Positions 1 through 31,959 are shown, counted from the stretch's first letter. The stretch: DNA of 64,000 nucleotides from Orbicella faveolata (GCF_002042975.1 NW_018149766.1:788104-852103), one strand, 5' to 3'. Notes: a model not told the origin generated them from the sequence alone. Program-made: numbers and translations.

Positions 1-574
1 CAGGCTAATGAAATCAACCAATTTGATGCGCTTTTTAAAAGTGTGCAATGATTCAGAAGATCGAATAGATTTGTCGAGTTTGGACCAAATGACAGGGCCA
101 AATGTCGGGCCTAAATGCATGAAAGCCGTTACAACCTGCTCATGTACCCTACCATTTGCGGTGCAGGTGAGTGCAGTAATATTCGACGGATGCCTAATAC
201 CAGCTACCCTAGTGCATTAAGAGGAAAAGGAAAAGAAATACTTGTTTTCGGCTGCATCTTCAAAGTACAGAAGAAAAATTTCAATATAAACTCACCAATC
301 AAACAGTTGTTGAAATTATCGTGTCTCCAAAATCAAGTAATTTCCTTTATGTTGCCAGTGGGATTGACGCTTTAAAGAAGGGGTAATTGGAGCCATTGGA
401 GGGTATATATACGGTTTCATAAGATTTTTCCAGATTAGTTTTCATGCTAAATACAGTTTGAATAAAGGGGGATTAAGCCTTGAAAAGGCTGGAAAATGCT
501 AAGGTAGGTAAGTAAATTCTGCATAAGAGCCAAGTAGCCTATCAGGTCGGAGCATATTCTTTTTCTGTAACATG
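1..574. other. No gene recognised; probable intron or flank
   Basis: This stretch lies downstream (minus-strand sense) of the first beta-helix exon and would be its intron or 3' flank. I saw no exon with splice signals, no RNA gene and no clear repeat. Short open frames here have no recognisable composition. Confidence 0.4.
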
Positions 575-795
575 ACTAGGAGTATTTCTACTCTCCCCTG
601 GATGGGATGCTAGTCCATCGCAGAGTTACCCCCCAGCATTAAATTCGTTGGTACCCGTTTACACACTTGGGTGGAGAGAGGCACAGTGAGAGTAAAGTGT
701 CTTGCCCAAAAACGCAACACAATGTCCCCGACTAGGAGCCGAACCCGGGACGCTCGATCCGGAGTCGGGCGCACTAACCATGAGGCCACCGCACC
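575..795 (-). repeat. tRNA-derived SINE with conserved tail domain
   Basis: Read on the minus strand, the element starts with a tRNA-like head (box A around GTGGCCTCATGGTTAGTGCG, box B GGTTCGGCTCC) and continues into a tail containing ATGGACTAGCATCCCATCC. The same tail recurs at 43022-43110, 44938-45147, 57115-57205 and 58750-58967, so it is a dispersed family. It resembles the deeply conserved SINE tail domains reported from invertebrates; the exact family name is not certain. It sits just downstream of the exon at 852-1664. Confidence 0.75.
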
Positions 796-1973
796 TCTAC
801 AAGAAAACAATGAGAAAATGCTCAAGAAAAGGAGTGATTGCCTTTGTTTACCTTTCCACGTATCCTTCCTTCAGGACTTTTTCCATCCAGCGTTTTCACG
901 TAAACAGTTTTTGTGTTCTTGTTGTAGAACCATTCACCAGCTTTATTAAGAAATTCTAGTTTATCTTCCAGGAAATACTGATTCTGGAACGGCTTGAAGT
1001 CGATCTTACCAAACGTGTCGTGGTAAGTGAAAAAGTTCTGTCCGGTTGTGTGGCTTTTTACGATAGCAGTGAAAGTATTGAAGCTACCGATGTTTAGAAT
1101 AGCCATGGCTCCTGTCGCGTTTAAGCCACTTCCAGCTAAGTTCTGCTCGCCATTATCGATCATTTTTCCACGCCTTGATCTCTTGGCAGACTTTCCCCAG
1201 AATTTGTTCAAGAAAATAGTTTTGTCCGACCACAGAGAGTCTGGCCATCGAGCGTTGGTCATCATTTCACCATCCACGAACAGCTGCCAGATATCCCGCT
1301 CTATTTGGGCGCTGTAAATCCCATCTTCTCCAAGTTCCCAACCAGCTTCAGGCGTCAGCGGGATTGTTCCATCGATAACTGGAATCTCGTTCTGATAGCC
1401 ACGAATGAGCATGGGTTGATCTGCACTGCCATGTTTACCAGAAATCTGGAATTCTGATTGATGGTAGCGGCCACTCCGAATGTGGCATTCGTCACCAGGA
1501 TTCGTCAGAGCGTCAATGCAAGGCTTGATGCTTGCGAATGCAGAGGAAATGCCGTCCCCGTCATTTAAATCGTCGCCGTTATTTTCATCGGCATAGTAGA
1601 TGGTGCCACTGACGCACAGCGGTAACAGAATGAGTATTACAGTCAAAACAATAATTTTCTTCATTTTTAAGGACGCAAATTACAGTTGTCTGTAATGCAA
1701 AAAAAATATATAAATACAAATATTTATTACATGACTTGTGTTTGTAGCCGATCTAACACCCGCTCTGATTGGCTAACTGCAGGACATCATTCTCCCGTAA
1801 TACCCACGGGCCGAATACGAGCCTGTAAAGACAGAGCAAAAAGCCCTAAAATAAGCTACTTATTAACTTCGAACGTTCGGCCTTTACGGGAAAAATCTCA
1901 AACCCCAACCTTGACGTACGTTAGCCTCGCTATCACTCGGTCAATAAGACTTGGTCTCGGTTTGCGATTTTCC
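719..1973. repeat. Direct segmental duplication, copy 1
   Basis: This block matches 3373-4610 in the same orientation. It includes the tRNA head of the SINE, the whole beta-helix exon and its upstream flank. No difference was seen from about 719 to 1475 against copy 2; differences then become frequent. The left breakpoint falls inside the SINE, because copy 2 lacks the SINE tail. Confidence 0.85.
852..1664 (-). CDS. Secreted beta-helix (pectin-lyase-like) protein, first coding exon, copy 1
   Basis: The exon encodes 271 residues and ends in phase 0 at a good donor (AAG|GTAAAC), so the rest of the protein lies beyond the window or is absent. The ATG at 1664 has a fair context and opens a classic signal peptide: basic MKK, a hydrophobic stretch rich in Ile/Leu/Val, then a cleavage region near CVSG. 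After it comes YYADENNGDDLNDG, like the YYVD-x-NG-x-D motif that opens many right-handed beta-helix proteins and polysaccharide lyases (DUF1565/chondroitinase-B-like). The segment HIRSGRYHQSEF resembles the first helical rung. A role on extracellular polysaccharide is inferred from the fold; no catalytic residues can be assigned in this part. Copy 2 (3506-4318) differs only in the N-terminal ~35 residues. Reading past the donor adds nine residues and a stop, which I take as intron. Confidence 0.75.
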
Positions 1974-2489
1974 CTCAAAGACCTCATCATGATCATTAGT
2001 TCTGGCCCGCCTTTGGGAGAATAGGGCCATCCTTTAAGACCTCACTTTTGCTTAATAAGTAGTTAATGAGTACTACTTAATTATGCAACGCTTTCGAGTG
2101 GCATACCAAGGAACATCCGACGAGTAAACTTGTGTTCTCTCCGTATACACACAGGCCTTTAGGTGAGTGTGTATACCAAGATACAGGTGACAAATGTGAT
2201 ATTGCATGGCATACCACAAGAGAGCATCGCATAACTATTTTATACCATGCCATAGAAAATACAGTGACCAACACGATCGATGCGACGTACGCGCTGCGCA
2301 TGATGGGAAGGTTAGGTGTAATACTGTCGATTATAATCTATCAAATATTTTCGCCCGCGTGTGATTGGTCTAAACGCCTCACGTGACTGAAATTCCCGGC
2401 GAAAACTGGGGAATATCCGAGTGATATTCTACGATTTTCAAAATCGCACGTGTTGCGAAAAATGTTTGAAGCATGAGAATAATAAACAC
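1974..2489. other. Intergenic DNA, no gene seen
   Basis: No supported exon. From about 2338 the sequence matches the outer part of the palindromic element family also present at 17513-17765, so the element at 2490-2664 probably extends left to about 2338. Confidence 0.4.
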
Positions 2490-2506
2490 AATAGCCTCTA
2501 TTTGGC

Positions 2507-2542
<36 letters not shown>

Positions 2543-2664
2543 TCTGTTCCTCAAAGCTCACAGTTTTCCACGAGCCACGCTCTCGAAAAACTGTTTACCT
2601 CTCGGAACAGATAATGTCCGCAGACAAATATCCGAGCATATTTTCGCGCCAAATGGAGGCTATT
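2490..2664. mobile_element. Palindromic MITE-like element (family 1)
   Basis: Arms of about 61 bp (2490-2550 and 2604-2664) are inverted copies of each other; the left arm starts AATAGCCTCTATTTGGCGCG and the right arm ends with its complement. The centre contains a second smaller inverted motif around CACAGTTTTCCACGAG. Related copies lie at 17513-17765 and 18735-18840. Confidence 0.8.
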
Positions 2665-2665
2665 T

Positions 2666-2770
2666 AACAATTAGATCCGTAGCCCGCAAGGGCTACGGAT
2701 CAATAGCCCATGAGGCGAAGTCGAATGGGCTATAGACCCGTGGCCCTTAAGGGCGAAGGGTCTAATTGTT
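2666..2770. mobile_element. Short inverted-repeat MITE (family 2)
   Basis: About 105 bp with terminal inverted repeats AACAATTAGA...TCTAATTGTT and internal stems (ATAGCCCAT...ATGGGCTAT). A second, truncated copy is at 4611-4692. It abuts the elements on both sides. Confidence 0.75.
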
Positions 2771-2974
2771 TTAGTATCACCCAACTAGTCGGACAGAAAA
2801 GGCAATAATAAAGTTAGCAGATGCAAGAAATATTTATTTGGGAATAAAACGAATGAAAGCGTCACGCTCGATTGCGCCAATTTCGCTACTCGAGGACTCT
2901 TACTAATAGTCCTCTAGTAGCGTAGCCAATCAAAATGCAGGATTTGCATTAATCTACTAGTTGGGTGATACTAA
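2771..2974. mobile_element. MITE with TTAGTATCACCCAACTAGT termini (family 3)
   Basis: About 204 bp bounded by perfect inverted termini TTAGTATCACCCAACTAGT and ACTAGTTGGGTGATACTAA. Inside is a strong hairpin (CGCTACT...AGTAGCG enclosing GAGGACT...AGTCCTC) around 2890-2930. No coding capacity, so it must be non-autonomous. Confidence 0.85.
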
Positions 2975-3372
2975 TATTTATATATACGTACAGCGGCGTT
3001 CTGTATTCTTATTGGCTGTATTTTCTAAGGCATGCTATAAACATATATATGTCGAACCCGCTATGTCTTCAAGATCTTTTTTCCTCTGATATTTCTCAGT
3101 ATTAAAAAGCAAAAAGCAACAAAAACAGCAATAGCCGTATGTTTGATGCTAATAATTTTCTAATACCCTTTCTAGTCACATTGCATTACATTGGAAACAA
3201 TACAGGTGAAATGTCGTGAAAGTCAAATTTAGCAAAGTAAAACCAAAACTTCGCCACTGTTTCCAGTCGCGAAATACGAGGTCAAAGTCAAAACACAAGA
3301 AAGATTGGAAAGAAATAAAAATTGGAGAAGAGAGAAGTCACGCTTTCAACCGAGTGTCACGACATGTTATAC
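2975..3372. other. Intergenic DNA upstream of SINE fragment
   Basis: No gene seen. The part around 3180-3260 resembles 7370-7430, a low-copy dispersed repeat. Confidence 0.4.
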
Positions 3373-3449
3373 ACAATGTCCCCGACTAGGAGCCGAACCC
3401 GGGACGCTCGATCCGGAGTCGGGCGCACTAACCATGAGGCCACCGCACC
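3373..3449 (-). repeat. SINE head fragment (tRNA-like part only)
   Basis: Matches the tRNA-derived head of the SINE at 575-795, including box A and box B, but the tail is replaced by unrelated sequence exactly where the segmental duplication begins. Confidence 0.75.
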
Positions 3450-3505
3450 TCTACAAGAAAACAATGAGAAAATGCTCAAGAAAAGGAGTGATTGCCTTTG
3501 TTTAC

Positions 3506-4318
3506 CTTTCCACGTATCCTTCCTTCAGGACTTTTTCCATCCAGCGTTTTCACGTAAACAGTTTTTGTGTTCTTGTTGTAGAACCATTCACCAGCTTTAT
3601 TAAGAAATTCTAGTTTATCTTCCAGGAAATACTGATTCTGGAACGGCTTGAAGTCGATCTTACCAAACGTGTCGTGGTAAGTGAAAAAGTTCTGTCCGGT
3701 TGTGTGGCTTTTTACGATAGCAGTGAAAGTATTGAAGCTACCGATGTTTAGAATAGCCATGGCTCCTGTCGCGTTTAAGCCACTTCCAGCTAAGTTCTGC
3801 TCGCCATTATCGATCATTTTTCCACGCCTTGATCTCTTGGCAGACTTTCCCCAGAATTTGTTCAAGAAAATAGTTTTGTCCGACCACAGAGAGTCTGGCC
3901 ATCGAGCGTTGGTCATCATTTCACCATCCACGAACAGCTGCCAGATATCCCGCTCTATTTGGGCGCTGTAAATCCCATCTTCTCCAAGTTCCCAACCAGC
4001 TTCAGGCGTCAGCGGGATTGTTCCATCGATAACTGGAATCTCGTTCTGATAGCCACGAATGAGCATGGGTTGATCTGCACTGCCATGTTTACCAGAAATC
4101 TGGAATTCTGATTGATGGTAGCGGCCACTTCGAATGTGGCATTCGTCACCAGGATTCGTCAGTGCGTCAATGCAAGGCTTAATGCTTGCGAATGCAGAGG
4201 AAATGCCTTCCCCGTCATTTAAGTCGTCGCCGTTATTTCCATCGGCATAGTAGATGGTGCCAGTTACGCACAGCGGTAACAGAATGAGGATTACAGTCAA
4301 AACAATAATTTCCCTCAT
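3506..4318 (-). CDS. Secreted beta-helix (pectin-lyase-like) protein, first coding exon, copy 2
   Basis: Same length, reading frame, donor (AAG|GTAAAC) and domain as the exon at 852-1664. The protein differs at only a few N-terminal positions (MREII for MKKII, CVTG for CVSG, ADGNNG for ADENNG, GEG for GDG) and is otherwise identical over the 271 residues. The open frame and conservative substitutions suggest both copies are under constraint. No downstream exon of the gene was found between the two copies, so this exon could be an alternative first exon spliced past copy 1 to common downstream exons outside the window; equally it could be an orphaned partial duplicate. Sequence alone does not decide. 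Confidence 0.7.
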
Positions 4319-4610
4319 TTTTAAGAAAGCAAATTACAGTTGTCTGTAATGCAAAAAAATATATAACTATAAATATTTATTATATGGCTTGTGTTTGTAG
4401 CCGATCTAACACCCGCTCTGATTGGCTAACTGTAGGACATCATTCTCCCGTAATACCCACGGGCCGATTACGGGCCTGTAAAGACAGAGCAAAAAATAAG
4501 CTACTTATTAACCTCGAAAGTTCGGTCTTCATAGGAAAAATCTTAAACCTCAACCTTGACGTATTAGCCTCGCTATCGCTCGGTCAATAAGGCATGGTCT
4601 CCGTTTACGA

Positions 4611-4692
4611 TTAGCCCGTAAGGGCTACGGGTCAATAGCCCATGAGGCGAAGTCGAATGGGCTATAGACCCGTGGCCCTTGAGGGCGAAGGN
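4611..4692. mobile_element. Family-2 MITE, truncated copy
   Basis: Matches 2676-2757 (TTAGCCCGTAAGGGCTACGG and the ATAGCCCAT/ATGGGCTAT stem) and is cut off at the single N at 4692, which marks an assembly join. Confidence 0.7.
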
Positions 4693-5129
4693 CGTGACGA
4701 GTCAGGTGACTTTTCATCCTTCCTTCCGGCAAAATTCAGAAAGGTCGATCGGTACAGAAATTTAAATAACTTGTTTTATATCACAAGAGGTTAGTTCGTT
4801 CACAATCTCCGCGTCTAAGCATAACTCTTTACAATGCACATGAATCTAAAGCTCCAAAAGAGGTTAGGTTCATGCGTGCTTGTAAGCAAAGGTTCTATTC
4901 CGCAGTGAGTCCAGAATCTTCCCGGAACCGATTTGATTTTTTCCGCTTTGGTGGGATGTTATTTTTATTGTTGATAATTTCGCTTTGATTTCAAGCCAAG
5001 TTTCTTCGTCGCAATACGTTGGTTCCGTAACACTGTTTGTCCTACACGTACAAAATTGACCGTGAGAAGCACGCTACCAAATGTCCGTGATGGTCCGGGA
5101 TGTACGCTACAAGACCCCGAAATTCCGAC

Positions 5130-5480
5130 AGTCGTGAAAAATGTGGAAAATTACAGAGAGGAATCACCTTTTGAATGGTGGTTTTGGACGGATATATAAT
5201 TCATCTTCGGTGCAATAAAAGAACCTTTTCACTTCATGAACACTTGATCACCTTAACACCCTAGAAAGATCTAGAAATGCCACATTCACACTGGGAACAT
5301 TAAGATTAAGGCAACCAGCACAAGCCTTGGAAAACTGAAACTGTACTCTGGTTTTCCTAAAACGAATTTGCGCACTTCATAAAGCAAAAAGGCTAAAAGA
5401 AAAAAATACTCACGATTCTATGTATCCACGCTGTTTTTTCCTAGTATAGGAACCCTCTGAAACCCAGACTAGACAAGTAT
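5130..5480. repeat. Dispersed repeat, copy 1
   Basis: Diverged direct copy of 7465-7785, sharing landmarks such as ATATAATTCATCTTCGG, GAAATGCCACATTCAC and CTCTGGTTTTCCTA in the same order. No coding frame is shared. The nature of the element is unknown. Confidence 0.7.
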
Positions 5481-6589
5481 TGAGAAGAAAATTTGTTCAC
5501 TACTTAACAGCTTAACTGTTATTTTTAGTCAGTTGTCTCGTGTTAGCCTCGTGACCAGGGTTAACTTGTCAACCGAGGTTCTCAGTTTCCTCACTCCTTT
5601 TGTCTAGAAGGTTTAGTTTTCGTGGTTACTGGCTTAAAGCCAGTAACGCACTATTTTGTAATTAGTAATTAACATTTCGGAAGCACGAAGTACAACCGAC
5701 AGCGTACCGATAGCGTACCGATAGCGTACCGAAATGGCTCGAGGTGTTATAGAGTTCTTTCAATCCCTTTTTACAACTAAATACAAATGAACATATTTTC
5801 AATAGTTATGAACTGTTAGGATTTCCGGAACTTGCCTTGATGCAATGTTTGTTTTATTTTTAGAAATACTTGTTCCTATTAGAGATGGAGATTTAAAGCT
5901 AAAAAAACATCTGAACCAGGTCGATAAGATCTTTCGTATAATTTCATCATTCGGAATTCTGGATTCCGTTATAAACACTGACAGCCGAGATGTTTGCTTC
6001 ACTTATATAAAGTAGAATAAATTCAGCGTCGTCTCTTTTGTTCACCTTAATACACAGGATAAGATTTCTACCTTCTCTAACGGGTGTCATTGATTTTGTG
6101 GAGCTTTTACAAAGCTCAAGTTATCGACGTTACCGTCCTATATGAAAATGTCGAAAATACACATCTTAAACGTTTTGTCTTTGGCGACATGACGGGACTA
6201 GCGAGAGTTTCCCGCGTCTATGCCGTTCCTGTCCTGGCCTTCCCGCCCTGGTTACATATCACAACCAATCAGTGCGCACCATCCATGATCAAAGTTTTGT
6301 AATAAATAATCGCGCGGTAAGCCCGCGTGTTTAAGGTCAGCAGTGACCGAACACCTTGTCAAACTTTATTTTGCGCATGCGTCTAGGCTCGATATTAGTT
6401 TATAGGGCAACCTCCGTGATTACTGCGGGCTCACCTTTCGGTTTCGCCCAGGTCTCGATTCTTGCCGCTGAACGAAAGCATCGTGGACTCTGGGAACGAT
6501 TTTGCTGCCAGGGCCAGCACAGCGGTCATCATGACGTCAGCGTTTCGGAAAGAATCGCCAACGCTTTTTCTCTAATACATTTTCAAATC
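5481..6589. other. Intergenic DNA, no gene seen
   Basis: No supported exon. A direct run of the short unit GTACCGATAGC occurs around 5704-5730, and a consensus CRE palindrome (TGACGTCA) is at about 6532-6539. Confidence 0.35.
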
Positions 6590-6960
6590 GCATCAAAAAG
6601 TACGTCTTTACGAATAAAAATGCACCAGTGTGAAGAGGACATCAAAGACCAGTCCACGCTACGCCTTAGAAATTTGAAAACGCAGCTATATTTCTACGGT
6701 CAAGCCTACCGCCCACAATAATCCGTCTCGAAGACGAAGCTTTACGAAAACGTTGTTCAAACCGGAAGAATTTGAAAACGCCGGCTTTGAGTTTTAGCGT
6801 GGACGGAAAATTTTTTAAAAAAGGAGCTTTTTGAAAACGATGACGTCACGATAATCACGTGATTTCCTTGCCCGAGTTGTCTTCAAACATAAATCCAAAA
6901 TGGCCGGTGATTGTTGCGTTTTCAAACTTCTCCGGCGTAATGTGGACGGAAACTAAAACA
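6590..6960. mobile_element. Dispersed non-coding element, GTGGACGG family
   Basis: Contains phrases such as CGTGGACGGAAAATTTTTT, GATGACGTCACG and AATGTGGACGGAAAC. A copy in the opposite orientation lies at 28870-29268. Repeated short phrases related to TGTGGACGG occur near the ends. No coding capacity. Confidence 0.6.
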
Positions 6961-7464
6961 ATCACTACACAAGACTATGGAGACACATCGATATTCTTTA
7001 CTGTACAAAGATTCTATGGTTGAGAGATACAATTCTTTACCTCGATGATATTCTTCGAGGGGAAAATATATTACATTATTTTACTTGGGCAAGCAAGAGA
7101 TTTCATTACTGTACAAATATCTATACACTGCACAGACCTCCCACACTTCGTGTCTAATCGCAAGAACACGAGAAGATACGAAAACTGCCGAACATTTGCC
7201 GAGTCACTTTCCACAGCTTCTCGACTTCGTAATTTGAGAGTGATCGCCCTTTATAAGGCCAACTCAAACTTTCGTTCAGGCATGCGCATGCGATTAAATC
7301 AAAGTCAGATTAATTACATTTCTGAGGAATACTATACTTTTAGAAAATTCCATCACATTTAGAAGTGGTGACATGGAAAACAATAAAGGTGAAATGTCGT
7401 GAACGTCAACTTTTGCAAAATAAAAGCAAAACAGTTGTCGAATGCTCGTAATTTACGCTACAAC
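6961..7464. other. Intergenic DNA downstream of SIK3
   Basis: No gene recognised. May include the 3' untranslated region of the kinase gene; I did not find a convincing minus-strand poly(A) signal. Confidence 0.35.
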
Positions 7465-7785
7465 TCCGACATTTTGTCGTGAAAAATGTGGAAAACACCT
7501 TTGAATGTTTTTGGACGGAAATATAATTCATCTTCGGTACAATAAAAGAACCTTGTCACTTCATGAGTACTTCACCACAACAGAAATGCCACATTCACGT
7601 TGCGAACATTAAGATTACGACAACTGCACATGGAAAGTTGAATCTGTACTCTGGTTTTCCTAGAACGAATTTGCGCAATTCACGAAGCAAAACGACTAAG
7701 AGGAGAGAAAACTCACGATTCTAACACGCTTTTCTTCCTGGTTTAGGAATTACCTTTGCCCTCTGAAACCAAGACTAGACAAAGG
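7465..7785. repeat. Dispersed repeat, copy 2
   Basis: Diverged direct copy of 5130-5480. It lies just beyond the SIK3 stop codon, so it may be transcribed as part of the 3' untranslated region. Confidence 0.65.
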
Positions 7786-7928
7786 AATAAATTCGCATAA
7801 CGAAGCAACTAAGATTGAGGTCACGCAAGTGAGAGATGCATAAAGTCACGCTAGCACAACTGTCACGCAATTTTTATCTACTAAACCAAAAAGAATTTCT
7901 TAATTCAGTCCACTCAGCTCTGCTTCAG

Positions 7929-28785
<20,857 letters not shown>

Positions 28786-28824
28786 TGCCCCCTCCCCTCC
28801 CCGATTTTTTTGAGGGGAGGGGCT
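28786..28824. other. GC-rich hairpin
   Basis: GCCCCCTCCCCTC and GAGGGGAGGGGC flank a T-rich loop. Similar AAACCAGTCA phrases lie just outside on both sides. It could be the centre of a small element. Confidence 0.6.
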
Positions 28825-28869
28825 GGCTGAACACAGGCTAAAACCAGTCATAGTTGATTTATTTGGACT

Positions 28870-29268
28870 TGAAATTCACGTTTCGGGCCCCTCCACATCT
28901 GCACTTCGCCGGAGAAATTTAAAAGTGGTGTTTCACCTCTGAAAACGTATCAAATGTTTCCTGTCCACAATGCGTCAGAGAAATTTGAAAACGCAGCAGT
29001 CACCGGTCATTTTAGATTTGCGGTTGAGGAAAACTCGGATATGCCGGGAAATCACATAATTCTCGTGACGCCATCGTTTTCGAAAAGCTCCGTTTTTAAA
29101 ATGTTTTCCGTCTACACCAACTCGCGGAATGCAGGGCTTTTTAAATTCCTCCGGTTTGGCTTCGAAAAGCTCAGTTTTCGTGACGGATTAGTGTGGACGA
29201 TAGGCCTAACCGTGCAAATAAAGCTGTGTTTAAAAATTTCTCCGACCCGAGTGTGGACGGGGTCTTAG
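28870..29268. mobile_element. GTGGACGG-family element, opposite orientation
   Basis: Inverted relative of 6590-6960, with CTGTCCACAATGCGTCAGAG, GTGACGCCATCGTTTTCG and ATTAGTGTGGACGATAGG as matching landmarks. No coding capacity. Confidence 0.6.
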
Positions 29269-31887
29269 ATCAACGTAAACGTGAAGTAATTTAAACCTGA
29301 TCCGGATAGACGTATGTGGAATTCATCCAACTTGAAAAGCGGAAAACATGAAGAAATCTTGCCATAGCCATTGAAATGAAAAGCAGACAAGACTTGCCTG
29401 TGATGTTAATAAGATCTCAAGCGAGAAGCAAGCGTGCAATGCCTCAGCGAATTACCCCTTGGACGTACTGGGGATGTATGCCATCCTTCAGAGCTTCAGA
29501 ATTTTGATAAGAGGATTTACTCTTCAATGCTGAAATTCGCCGAGATTTTGACCTCTCGCCTGAGCTGTATATCTCCATGTCATTCGACATAACCACATTC
29601 TGACATGCAGGTCAAGCCAAATTTTAACCTTCTTTGATAGGATTCTCATGGTTTCTTTTTTCAGTTTTTCAGAGCAACATTGCAAAACCGGTAACGTTTG
29701 ACTCTCTTTTATCATTTTGGATAATGTTCCCGTCAATTCGGTTTTTGCTGACTTTCTGAGAAAATTGTGAAATCCAAAATGGTGGACATAATAACGTCAT
29801 ATGACGTCGTATGACGTCCTGACCAACAAGGGAAAAAAAAAAAAAGAAACATATACGTCATCTTGTGAGCCGAGGCGCTATACGAGCAATATAGAAAAAG
29901 TAACAAAACCTATTCGATTTTGTTTTGCAAGGTTCCGCTTACAAAACATGGGCGTAATTTCCATCCCGGAATGTTTCTCTCGCTTTCGAGTGGATCATTA
30001 ATTTATCGGCCTTTCGCAACAAGGCAAGTTTGAAATAGCGCACGAAAATATCTCTCACCTAGGGAACACATCTCATGCACAGTGAAAACTAAGATATAGA
30101 CCAACGGATAGGGCTCTGAATTCTTGAAAACTTGCGCATGCCGCTCTGATTTTTAGTATCTGAGAGTCGAGGGAAACTGGGTTGAGTATGTTAAGAAGCC
30201 GTCTTCAGTCAGTCAGTTATGTAACGCCAGCGTTCAATTCCAAATGAAAATACGAAAACTTCAAGATACTCAGAACTTAGCCGTTTCACGTTTTTGTTTT
30301 GCAGAGGACGGCAAAGACATGTACAAAGATTTATAACGCACGTGCACAGCTATTGTTCGACTCATTAAACCTTTCGTTTAGTGAAGTTTCCGTTCCCGTA
30401 GCCTTCGTGGTTTGCTTAAGCTCTCAACTACCTAACTGAACGTCCCTATAATTAACAGCCTCCAGTAACCACAAAAAAATCAGAGCCAAATTTTCAAATA
30501 TACTGTCTTAATTCTTGGAAAAATCAGATTGAAATTTACTGATTTCTCATGAATTTTCATTTGCTTACTTAAACTCAGTGTTTGATGAATGATATATTGT
30601 TTCATAGCCAAAATTCACGCCCAACATCCGATGCCGATAAATATCATTAAAAGCGATGACTGACCAACACTTGATTTTATCTACTTCGAGTTGACGAGAT
30701 ACTTTTAAGCGTACGAACTAGACGAGATTTCAAGAGTAAGATATGTCCTTAGCTTTGAGTAAGAAGATCTATTATCTCCCAGAAGGAACTGGCGTTTAAA
30801 ACGTGCGGCTGCAAAACCTCTTGACAATGGCGGTGATCTACGTTCTTATTTGAGAATTTCCGCTTACGTGCCAAAGTTGGGCAGTTTCTGTAGAAACCAG
30901 CTTCACAAATAAGAGTAAACAGTAATAACCGTGTTAGTAGAGGTAATATCGGCCCGTAAACAATTTAAGTGAATGTTCTAGATGGGTGATAAGACCTTTG
31001 GAGGGAAAAGTACAACATTATTTCTACATGCTATCGACTTTTTGGTCTATGTTGAAAATTTGAAATCTCTTCAGTTGTCTCTTCAACAGACTATCATACA
31101 TTTACTCCAGTATTAATTCGGAGAAGTTTACAAAACATCAACAAATCTTGGGTTTTCGTGGCGTTGCTATTGTTGCGATTTAGATAAATTGAATGTTTCA
31201 ATGGTGCGGAACAAAAACGGTTTGGATTAAAATCCCAATCTTTTCAATCGAAGGGAGTATTTCACAATTGAAATCAACTCTCTCATGGTATGAATTCAAT
31301 AACAATGTGTTTCTTTTATATAATGACTGAAATTTCAAAAGACTGCCCCGCAAAAGTGGGGATATAACTTGAGGAAATTTCGAGCGAAACATATCGCACT
31401 TTTCAAACGGGAATTAACATAACTATACCAGTATAGAAAGTATACGGAAGGGATATTGGGCAAGTCTCAGGCTTTCACACACAGCAATCGGAAATGTAGT
31501 ATGTATTGTTCGTGGCGAAAAACGCAGAATTAGTTTGTGTTTTGAAGTTTGCGTGGCCGGATGTTATCGAAACATGCTTTTGCACGCGAGTTTTTCAAGT
31601 TGAAACTCTCGAAACTCTTCTGACAACGAACCGTGAAATCGAGTCAATACTGTCCTTTGAAGGAAGCCGGAAAAATGGCGTCCTTAAAACCAAAAAATGT
31701 TTATAGTGGTCGGCGCGCCTAATTACCACTAGCTAGTTCTCAGGCATGTCACTTAAACTGAAAGAAAGGAATGTTTCAAATAAACATAATAGAGCCCAAC
31801 TGGCGGGAGACAGATCAGTTGGCTATTTACAAGCATGACCGGGGAGTTGAACTAGGGTTTACCGAGAAACAACTCCAGTTAAGTGGT
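29269..31887. other. Intergenic DNA, no gene seen
   Basis: AT-rich, with only short unsupported frames. A CRE-like cluster is at 29793-29818. Confidence 0.4.
29793..29818. promoter_or_regulatory. Cluster of CRE-like palindromes
   Basis: AACGTCATATGACGTC followed by GTATGACGTC: three CREB/ATF half-to-near-full sites (TGACGTC) at ~10-bp spacing, part of which forms the palindrome ACGTCATATGACGT. About 3 kb upstream of the SIK3 start. Function is inferred only. Confidence 0.35.
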
Positions 31888-31945
31888 CAGAGCGGGACTT
31901 GAACCCGCGGTGAGCGGGACTTGAACCCACCGACGGGGGCCCCAA
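31888..31945 (-). repeat. tRNA 3'-half remnant, duplicated
   Basis: On the minus strand GGTTCAAGTCCCGCTC occurs twice about 25 bp apart, the second followed by TGACCA. This is a tRNA T-arm and acceptor end without a 5' half. Confidence 0.55.
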
Positions 31946-31959
31946 AGTTCGGTCTTGTA

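Larger units (their letters stand above)
3373..4610. repeat. Direct segmental duplication, copy 2
   Basis: Second copy of 719-1973. The shared upstream flank beyond 4318 is recognisable but diverged, with small indels, up to about 4610, where a family-2 MITE fragment follows. Confidence 0.85.

Noticed and set aside
729-795. Functional tRNA gene (Arg-like) on the minus strand
   Set aside because: The head pairs poorly at the acceptor end, is fused to a SINE tail, and recurs truncated at 3373; it is a SINE promoter.
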